Shown: piece after piece, positions 1 to 4,518 of the stretch
Layout of the letters: each line of letters begins with the position of its first letter
How positions within the stretch are numbered: position 1 is the first letter of the stretch
Assembly (NCBI GenBank): GCA_017308345.1
Contig: JAFKFE010000218.1
Location: forward strand, 1 to 7,570
Reading direction: 5' to 3'
Length of the DNA stretch: 7,570 bases
Origin: Alphaproteobacteria bacterium
GTDB lineage: Bacteria; Pseudomonadota; Alphaproteobacteria; Rhizobiales; Rhizobiaceae
Position numbers and translations under genes: made by a program
Notes under the pieces: generated by a model
What the model was told of the DNA's origin: nothing
What the model saw: only the letters and a program-made list of their open reading frames with translations
The model's database searches: none

Positions 1-111
1 CGCCTGTTCATTGCCCTTGGCGTCGGCGTCGTCGTGGCAATCATTGCCTGGCTGGTCGGCCATTACTTCGCCGGTCGCGAACGCGCCAGGGAAGATCAGG
101 CGGGATCCTGA
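1..111 (+). CDS. C-terminal fragment of a membrane protein (5' end outside window)
   Basis: The window opens inside a reading frame that runs for 36 codons to a TGA at 109-111. The visible part is one strongly hydrophobic segment (residues 2-20 of the fragment, rich in Val, Ile, Ala and Gly). A short polar, charged tail follows, beginning FAGRERARED, as expected for a last transmembrane helix with a cytoplasmic positively charged end. The stop lies 21 bp from the stop of dgkA on the opposite strand, so the two genes converge. The family cannot be recognised from so short a piece, and no function is proposed. Confidence that it is coding comes from the uninterrupted frame, the helix-like composition and the tight convergent packing. 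Confidence 0.55.
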   Translation, partial: RLFIALGVGVVVAIIAWLVGHYFAGRERAREDQAGS

Positions 112-132
112 TCGACGGATGCCCCGCGAGGT

Positions 133-492
133 TCAGATCGGCGCGCCGATAAGGCGCTCGATGACGGCTATGCCCCAGACACCGCCGGCGATCACGATCG
201 AAATCAACACCGCAAGTGAGCCGCAGTCCTTGGCGAGCTGGATCTCGATGTTGAATTCGCGCGAAATCGCGTCGCAGGCTGCCTCGATCCCGGTGTTGAG
301 CACTTCGACCATGATAAGGAGCAGCACCGCGCCGACCAGCAGGGCGTAGCCGCGCCAGGAGACGGAGATGAACCAGCCGGCTGGCAGGGCGAGAGCGAGC
401 AACAGCAGTTCCTGCTGGAACGCCTTTTCGTGAGCGGCCAACTTGCGGAAAGCCCGAACTGAATTGACGAAAGCATCGATCAGCCGCTGCAT
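133..492 (-). CDS. dgkA: Diacylglycerol kinase (DgkA family)
   Basis: A small integral membrane kinase of 119 residues (E. coli DgkA has about 122). It phosphorylates diacylglycerol to phosphatidic acid in the inner membrane, recycling diacylglycerol released when phospholipid head groups are transferred to periplasmic glucans or LPS. Seen directly: an amphipathic N-terminus with HEKAFQQE (Glu28), three hydrophobic segments (about 29-46, 49-66 and 92-112), and the family signature EVLNTGIEAACD at 63-74 followed by AKDCGSLAVL at 87-96. Glu63, Asn66, Glu70, Lys88 and Asp89 correspond to E. coli Glu69, Asn72, Glu76, Lys94 and Asp95. The frame is open back to 567, but I chose the ATG at 490-492. 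It gives the usual family length, has a GGGGCAGAGG purine-rich stretch just upstream, and the extra 25 residues do not look like DgkA. It lies 78 bp downstream of the GFA gene on the same strand, with no obvious promoter between them, so co-transcription is likely. Confidence 0.93.
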   Translation of the reverse strand: MQRLIDAFVNSVRAFRKLAAHEKAFQQELLLLALALPAGWFISVSWRGYALLVGAVLLLIMVEVLNTGIEAACDAISREFNIEIQLAKDCGSLAVLISIVIAGGVWGIAVIERLIGAPI

Positions 493-570
493 GCCTCTGC
501 CCCTTTGCGAGTCACCGGCAGGGGATATCGTAACGGCGGGATCAAGGGAATAAGGCAGCCGCCCCAAAAT

Positions 571-990
571 TCATCCGTCCGCGACCTTTATCGACGGCGT
601 CGATTTTTCGAACTGCGGCAGCCCGTCCTCGATCGAATAGTAATCGCCCTTGTCGCCGACGAAGATGTGGCTCTGCCCGGAAAGGCCGCTCGGCCTCTCG
701 AAGGATCCGGCCATGATCGAAATCGTGTCCAATTCATTGTGCTTCCAGAACAACAGCGAGCCGCAGGTACGGCAGAAGCCGCGTTTCGCCACGTCGGAGG
801 CGCCGTACCAGCTGAGCGCGTCGGTTCCTTCTATGACGATATCGGCGTCCTTCGAAGCGGTTGCCGCGACGAAATGACCGGTTTGCCGACGACACTGCGA
901 ACAATGGCAGTAGACCACACCGCGCAATGGACCGCTTGTCCTGAACCGCACCGCCCCGCACAGGCACGATCCGCTGTGGTTGTCATCCAT
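571..990 (-). CDS. GFA-domain (DUF636) zinc-binding protein
   Basis: A 139-residue protein of the GFA (glutathione-dependent formaldehyde-activating-like, Mss4-fold) family. The family signature is complete: CLCG at 9-12 (Cys9, Cys11), CHCSQCRR at 28-35 (Cys28, Cys30, Cys33) and FCRTCGS at 72-78 (Cys73, Cys76). These seven cysteines match the structural and catalytic zinc sites of the founding member Gfa. Most family members have no proven substrate, and the sequence gives no reason to call this one a formaldehyde enzyme. It has no signal peptide or membrane segment, so it is presumably cytosolic. The frame is open to an upstream ATG at 1009-1011. The ATG at 988-990 is preferred because AAGGAGG sits five bases before it, a near-perfect Shine-Dalgarno. 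It is the upstream gene of a probable two-gene unit with dgkA; no functional link between the two is evident. Confidence 0.9.
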   Translation of the reverse strand: MDDNHSGSCLCGAVRFRTSGPLRGVVYCHCSQCRRQTGHFVAATASKDADIVIEGTDALSWYGASDVAKRGFCRTCGSLLFWKHNELDTISIMAGSFERPSGLSGQSHIFVGDKGDYYSIEDGLPQFEKSTPSIKVADG

Positions 991-1002
991 TCCGGCCTCC
1001 TT
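983..1002 (-). promoter_or_regulatory. Strong Shine-Dalgarno deciding the GFA start
   Basis: On the minus strand AAGGAGG (plus-strand 996-1002) lies five bases before the ATG at 988-990. This is the strongest ribosome-binding site in the window. It argues that the two upstream in-frame ATGs (1009-1011 and 1006-1008) are not the true start: the SD would then lie inside the coding sequence. Confidence 0.75.
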
Positions 1003-1312
1003 CGACATCATCTGCCCGGTCGTTACCGGATAGAATTTCAGTTCCGGGGCGATAGGGCACAGACAAATGCGACACTGAAGCGACGCGTTTCAGAAGCCGC
1101 GCCTGCACGGACTTACACCCAAGAGTAGCAAAGATAATGAGGAAATGCAGGCTATTAAGGAAACTTTAGCGGGACCGCATTTATGATTCCTACAAGCGAT
1201 GGTCGCGATCGGGGACGCACCACCGCAAGCGCAATTCTGATTCAAATCCCCGCGTTAGCGACTCCCGGCGGTGGCAAGTCTCCGGTCGCACTGAAGGGGC
1301 AGTGAACAGAAC
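991..1312. other. Divergent intergenic region, GFA gene / GGDEF gene
   Basis: 322 bp separate the start of the minus-strand GFA gene from the start of the plus-strand cyclase. The stretch around 1125-1190 is visibly more A+T rich than the flanking genes, as expected of a promoter region. It holds a TATGAT hexamer at 1182-1187 that could be a -10 box for the cyclase, but no convincing -35 lies 16-18 bp upstream. Two weak inverted repeats are present: CCGGT/ACCGG at 1016-1029, and AAATGC/GCATTT at 1143-1182 with a long loop. I see no small gene, tRNA or clear riboswitch. Promoters for both flanking genes presumably lie here, but I cannot place them with confidence. Confidence 0.5.
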
Positions 1313-2383
1313 ATGCAGCCGGCAGCCGTTCCGACCGACAGGAATACCGACATCGCCAGCACGGTCGTGGCGACGATGCGGCAGCTCGGCGTGCTTGGCC
1401 TGCCGCGCAACTATGAGATCTTCTACGAGGCGCTCAGCGGCAGCAACCACGAACTCAGCCTTGCCGTCGTTTCGTTGAGCAACCGCCCGACCCAGGAGGA
1501 CCTCGACGGCATCGGGCGCACCTTCTTCCCCCAGCATCACGGTCCGGCCATTGTCGAGCATGCCCGCGAGATGGTCGCCAGGGAGCTCGAGGACATCGCC
1601 GCGCTGTTGCGCAGCGAGCGCTCGCATATCGAGAAATATGGCCGCATCCTCGACGAGACCTCGAGCGGCCTGAGCAATCGCAGCCTGCTTTCGCAGGAAC
1701 TCCTGCAGAAGATCGCCGGCGCGATGTCGGCCGCCACCAGTTCGACGATCGACCATGGCCGCCAGGTCGCCACCACGCTCAGCGAAAAGACAGCCGAGCT
1801 TGAAAGCGTCAAGTCGAAGCTCGAGGAGTACAAGCGCCTTGCCGACACGGACCCGCTTACACAGCTTTGGAACCGCCGCGCCTTCGACAAGGAGATCACC
1901 CGGATCTACAACAGCAACCGCGGCATCCTGTTCAACGCCTTGATCCTTGCCGACATCGATCATTTCAAGGACATAAACGATCGCTTTGGCCATCCGGTCG
2001 GCGACCGGATCCTGCAGATCATCGCCGATATCTTCCAGTCGAGCGTGCGTTCCGACATGTTCGTCGCGCGCACCGGCGGCGAGGAATTTGCGTTTATCGT
2101 CGAAGGCGCCAGCGAGGACGCTACATACGAAATCGCCGAGCGGATCCGCATGCTGATCGAGCAGACCCCGTTCACCAGCAGCCAGACCGGCATGAACTAC
2201 GGCACCGTGACCATATCGCTGGGCATCTGCATGGCCTCGGAGGCGGAAGGCCCCGAAGATCTCTACACCAAGGCGGACCGTGCGCTCTATCGATCCAAGG
2301 TCGGCGGCCGCAACCGGGTCACCAGGCATTCTACGATGGCTGGCCGTCCCGCCAAGGGCTGGCTGCTTTACAAGAAAGACTGA
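1313..2383 (+). CDS. GGDEF-domain diguanylate cyclase with uncharacterised N-terminal region
   Basis: A 356-residue soluble protein expected to condense two GTP into cyclic di-GMP. Residues 1-155 are a mostly helical region with no transmembrane segment and no domain I can name, including LGLPRNYEIFYEAL at 28-41. Residues 156-177 look like a coiled-coil linker, the usual dimerising stalk before a GGDEF domain. The domain spans about 178-340: DPLTQLWNRRAF at 180-191, metal and nucleotide residues in DIDHFKDINDRFGH at 214-227, active-site GGEEF at 255-259, and KADRALYRSKVGGRNRV at 320-336. With the signature intact the protein is predicted to be catalytically active. The allosteric I-site, normally RxxD five residues before GGEEF, reads RSDM (246-249), so the Asp is absent. 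There is no EAL or HD-GYP domain. The ATG at 1313 is the first in the frame, with a loosely placed AAGGGG about 14 bp upstream. It ends 37 bp before the operator of the TA operon and shows no intrinsic terminator, so readthrough is possible. Confidence 0.93.
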   Translation: MQPAAVPTDRNTDIASTVVATMRQLGVLGLPRNYEIFYEALSGSNHELSLAVVSLSNRPTQEDLDGIGRTFFPQHHGPAIVEHAREMVARELEDIAALLRSERSHIEKYGRILDETSSGLSNRSLLSQELLQKIAGAMSAATSSTIDHGRQVATTLSEKTAELESVKSKLEEYKRLADTDPLTQLWNRRAFDKEITRIYNSNRGILFNALILADIDHFKDINDRFGHPVGDRILQIIADIFQSSVRSDMFVARTGGEEFAFIVEGASEDATYEIAERIRMLIEQTPFTSSQTGMNYGTVTISLGICMASEAEGPEDLYTKADRALYRSKVGGRNRVTRHSTMAGRPAKGWLLYKKD

Positions 2384-2409
2384 TAACCCTCAAATTTCGG
2401 TCGCAGCCC

Positions 2410-2438
2410 TTTCCAGGAGAATTTCTGTGGACTATATT
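2410..2438 (+). promoter_or_regulatory. Predicted promoter of the toxin-antitoxin operon
   Basis: TTTCCA at 2410-2415 and TATATT at 2433-2438 are separated by 17 bp, the ideal spacing for a sigma-70 type promoter; the -10 matches TATAAT at five of six positions. Initiation would be expected near 2445, giving a leader of about 20 nt to the ATG at 2465 or about 8 nt to the ATG at 2453. The -10 lies in the spacer of the inverted repeat at 2421-2450, so a repressor bound there would block RNA polymerase. This is a by-eye prediction. Confidence 0.6.
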
Positions 2439-2450
2439 TTCCACAGAAAT
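2421..2450. promoter_or_regulatory. Perfect inverted repeat, likely operator of the TA operon
   Basis: Arms ATTTCTGTGGA (2421-2431) and TCCACAGAAAT (2440-2450) are perfect reverse complements of 11 bp with an 8-bp A/T-rich spacer. The arm centres are 19 bp apart, about two helical turns, so both half-sites face the same side of the DNA. The repeat surrounds the predicted -10 box and ends two bases before the first possible start codon of the antitoxin. Xre/MbcA/ParS antitoxins are known to repress their own operons by binding such repeats. The antitoxin, or the antitoxin-toxin complex, is therefore the expected ligand here by inference. Confidence 0.75.
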
Positions 2451-2464
2451 GAATGGGTGCGACC

Positions 2465-2842
2465 ATGCAACGTCCAGCCGCGGCCACGGCGACCGCCGAA
2501 AATGCCGTCATTACCAAGGCTACGCTGCGCGCGGCCGACCTGCTCGACATCACCGCAAGGACGCTCGCTTTGGTCATCGGTGTGTCGGAGGCGACGGTCT
2601 CGCGCATGCGCCGCCAGGAATTCCTGCTTGAACGCGGCACCAAGCCGTTCGAGCTGGCGGTGCTGTTCGTCCGCCTGTTCCGCTCGCTCGACGCCATCGT
2701 CGGCGGAGACGAGACCGTTGCGCGGGCCTGGCTGAGGAATCCCAACACCACGCTCGACGGCACGCCGGTCGAGAAAATCCTGACGATTGCCGGACTTGTC
2801 GATGTCATTGCCTACCTGGACTCCCGGCGCGCTCTCGTCTGA
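2465..2842 (+). CDS. MbcA/ParS/Xre-type antitoxin (DUF2384)
   Basis: A 125-residue antitoxin predicted to neutralise the RES toxin encoded directly downstream and to repress the operon. Residues 15-52 form an N-terminal Xre-like region, with a helix-turn-helix around LALVIGVSEATVSRMRR (34-50) as the likely DNA-binding element. Residues 69-119 match the C-terminal MbcA/ParS toxin-binding domain, recognised by FRSLDAIVGGDETVARAWL (72-90), NPNTTLDGTPVE (92-103) and a final hydrophobic helix ending YLDSRRALV. Length and domain order are typical. Two in-frame ATGs are possible, at 2453 and 2465; neither has a good Shine-Dalgarno. I chose 2465 because a GGG lies seven bases before it and it leaves a longer leader from the predicted start site. 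The 3' end overlaps the toxin gene, implying translational coupling. Alternative function as a plain regulator is unlikely given the partner. Confidence 0.9.
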   Translation: MQRPAAATATAENAVITKATLRAADLLDITARTLALVIGVSEATVSRMRRQEFLLERGTKPFELAVLFVRLFRSLDAIVGGDETVARAWLRNPNTTLDGTPVEKILTIAGLVDVIAYLDSRRALV

Positions 2843-3569
2843 GGCCGTCAGGCTCGAAGGCAAGTACTGGCGCATGGTCGAGGCGCAGCATCGCGTCTCG
2901 ACCCTCAAGCTGGTCGACACGCTGGACGAGCAGTCGCTGCTGGAGGACCTCATCGAGGACACCAAGCCGCATATTCCGCTGGAATGCCGCCATCTCCATT
3001 ATCTTCTGGCAACGCCTTTTCGCTATGGCTCCGTCTATCCATACGGCTCGCGCTTCCGTCGCGCGGGCAAGACCAAAGGCGTCTTCTATGCGGCGGAAAC
3101 AGTGCTGACGGCGGTGGCGGAAATGGCCTTCTACCGCTTGCTGTTCTTCGCCGAATCGCCGGCGACGCAATGGCCGAACGACGCGGCGGAATACACAGCC
3201 TTCGCCGCGGCGGTCAGATGCGACAGCGCCATCGACCTGACACGCCCGCCGTTCGATCGGGACGAGAAGGCCTGGACGCATGCCACCGACTATGCCGCCT
3301 GCCAGGCGATCGCCGACGTCGCGCGCGAAGCCGCGTTGCAGGCGATCCGCTATCGCTCGGTGCGCGACCCCAGGGGCGCGAACATCGCGCTGTTGACGTG
3401 CAAGGGTTTTGCCAAGGCAAAGCCGCTGGAGCCGCAGACCTGGCGCATCCGCATCGGCTCATTCGGCATCCAGGCGATCTGCGAATTTCCGGACAGACGG
3501 CTCGAATTCGCACGCACCGCCTTTGCCGATCCGCGACTGGCCGGCATGCGGTGGGAGCGCGGCCACTGA
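2802..3569 (+). CDS. RES-domain toxin of type II TA system
   Basis: A 255-residue RES-family toxin. Characterised relatives (MbcT, Res, ParT) have an ADP-ribosyltransferase-like fold; Res and MbcT deplete NAD+, while ParT modifies a host enzyme. Seen: YWRMVEAQHR at 22-31; TPFRYG at 71-76; YGSRFR at 81-86, which occupies the place of the family's Gly-x-Arg motif; VFYAAE at 94-99; AVAEMAF at 104-110 with the conserved Glu107; and YRSVRDPRG at 184-192, with Ser186 in the position of the family's conserved serine. All the residues that usually line the NAD pocket are present, so the toxin looks intact. The ATG at 2802 lies inside the antitoxin gene, a 41-bp overlap; an upstream in-frame TTG at 2787 is less likely. 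No separate ribosome-binding site is evident, which fits translation coupled to the antitoxin. The protein is larger than the short RES toxins of about 150-190 residues because it has N- and C-terminal extensions. Base composition does not differ from its neighbours. Confidence 0.92.
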   Translation: MSLPTWTPGALSSEAVRLEGKYWRMVEAQHRVSTLKLVDTLDEQSLLEDLIEDTKPHIPLECRHLHYLLATPFRYGSVYPYGSRFRRAGKTKGVFYAAETVLTAVAEMAFYRLLFFAESPATQWPNDAAEYTAFAAAVRCDSAIDLTRPPFDRDEKAWTHATDYAACQAIADVAREAALQAIRYRSVRDPRGANIALLTCKGFAKAKPLEPQTWRIRIGSFGIQAICEFPDRRLEFARTAFADPRLAGMRWERGH

Positions 3570-3612
3570 GCACGAAAAACTGTATCGAGATTCAGGCCGG
3601 ACCGACAGACAG

Positions 3613-4374
3613 CTATGCCAGGATGTTCACCGCGCGCGCGGCAACCAGCGCGATCGTCAGGAGTGAGATCATCGCTTCGGCCATCATCAGGAGCTTCGCG
3701 CGCTGCGTGAGCGGCAGGGTGTCGGTCGGCGAGAACGCCGTGGCGTTGGTGAAGGCTAGGAACACATAGTCGACGAAGCCCGGTAGCCAGCCCTGTATCT
3801 CACGATCGGGCAGCGTCATTTGCGGGAACAGGAAGTCGGCATGCGCCCGCTTGACCAGGCCGCAGGTCGGCGGACCGCCCCTGTCGGTGCTCCAGAACCA
3901 CAGCGCGAAGACGATCACATTGGTGACCCAGATGTTGAGGGCGTCGACGAGCAGCGTCGTGCCGGCGCCGGCATGCCCCTCGAGCAGCGCTCGCACCAGG
4001 AAAACCAGCGACCCGCAATTCATGATGCTGATGATGCCGGTCATCACCAATGCCGTGCGGCGGATATAGTGGCGCAATTGGCCGATGGCGTACCAATGTT
4101 CGTGGTCGACCGCCTTGCGCGTGGCCATTTGCGTCCAGGCCGTGGCGATCGACAAGGGCACCAGCAGCGCCGCCTCGATCGTCGGGGCCAGCCAGCGCGG
4201 ACCGAAGGACAGGTCGTTGATGACGAGAAGCTGCAGGCAGATGATGACGAGAACCGCCGCGCGCGCCGACCAGAAGTCGAGCCCACGGTGATGAATGACG
4301 GCGTGCTGGTGGCGCATGAAGAAACCCGTATGGCTAGGACCGTGGCGCCGTGGGAGGCGCGCCAGCTCCACCAA
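3613..4374 (-). CDS. Multi-pass membrane protein with channel-like C-terminal region (DUF1345-like)
   Basis: A protein of up to 253 residues, counted from the TTG at 4372-4374. Hydrophobic segments lie at about 39-57, 62-80, 108-130, 141-161, 200-212 and 227-252. The last part reads as helix, re-entrant stretch, helix: PGFVDYVFLAFTNATAFSPT (198-217) followed by a long helix containing AEAMISLLTIALVAARAVN (232-250). This resembles both DUF1345 proteins and the pore-helix/inner-helix unit of potassium channels, but the TVGYG filter is absent and FTNATAFSPTD stands in its place. The motif WFWSTDRGGPP (159-169) marks a polar loop. Family assignment is by resemblance only and the function is unknown. 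The start is uncertain: TTG at 4374, GTG at 4371 or ATG at 4317. The longer form is kept because codons between 4318 and 4374 are GC-rich at third positions like the rest of the gene. It converges on the toxin gene (43 bp between stops) and is divergent from the glycosyltransferase gene. Confidence 0.8.
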   Translation of the reverse strand: MVELARLPRRHGPSHTGFFMRHQHAVIHHRGLDFWSARAAVLVIICLQLLVINDLSFGPRWLAPTIEAALLVPLSIATAWTQMATRKAVDHEHWYAIGQLRHYIRRTALVMTGIISIMNCGSLVFLVRALLEGHAGAGTTLLVDALNIWVTNVIVFALWFWSTDRGGPPTCGLVKRAHADFLFPQMTLPDREIQGWLPGFVDYVFLAFTNATAFSPTDTLPLTQRAKLLMMAEAMISLLTIALVAARAVNILA

Positions 4375-4407
4375 GGTTCAGCCGCCCACGGTCCTGCCCG
4401 ACGCGCC

Positions 4408-4426
4408 TGCGATGGGTTCCATCGCA
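4408..4426. promoter_or_regulatory. Perfect palindrome in divergent promoter region
   Basis: TGCGATGG (4408-4415) and CCATCGCA (4419-4426) are perfect 8-bp reverse complements around a 3-bp centre. The element lies in the 144-bp region between the minus-strand membrane protein and the plus-strand glycosyltransferase, so it could be an operator acting on either gene. Read on the plus strand it is a hairpin followed by a T-rich but interrupted stretch, a poor terminator. A second weaker repeat, ATCGGA/TCCGAT with an 11-nt loop, lies at 4477-4499 just before the glycosyltransferase start. The roles of both are unproven. Confidence 0.45.
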
Positions 4427-4518
4427 ATCTTGGTTTTACAATGTTGCGGCAGCATACATTTTCGTAAGCTTTTGCTATCGGACTGTTCAGAAATCCGATG
4501 GTGTGATTTTAGGCCCGC

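Noticed and set aside
505..1128. Plus-strand open frame of 207 codons opposite the GFA gene and the start of dgkA
   Set aside because: It overlaps two well-supported minus-strand genes. Its product is Arg-rich without any domain, and it has no ribosome-binding site.
1143..1182. Inverted repeat AAATGC ... GCATTT
   Set aside because: Only 6-bp arms with a 28-nt loop, expected by chance in a relatively A/T-rich stretch.
1182..1187. TATGAT as a -10 box for the cyclase
   Set aside because: No acceptable -35 lies 16-18 bp upstream, and it is about 125 bp from the start codon. It is mentioned in the intergenic entry but not called as a promoter.
1190..2329. Long minus-strand open frame (379 codons) antisense to the cyclase gene
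   Set aside because: It mirrors the GGDEF frame in high-GC DNA. Its translation is low-complexity Ala/Gly/Arg/Asp-rich sequence with no recognisable domain, while the plus-strand frame carries a complete GGDEF domain.
2421..2450. The inverted repeat as a terminator of the cyclase gene
   Set aside because: The loop is A/T-rich and no T run follows the right arm. Its position over a good -10 box fits an operator better.
2449..2451. ATG overlapping the right arm of the operator as antitoxin start
   Set aside because: It is in a different frame from the DUF2384 protein.
2453..3569. TA pair as part of a recently acquired island or novel defence system
   Set aside because: Base composition and codon use match the neighbours. 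There is no integrase, transposase, tRNA or direct repeat nearby, and the two genes are a known RES/DUF2384 pair with normal domain content.
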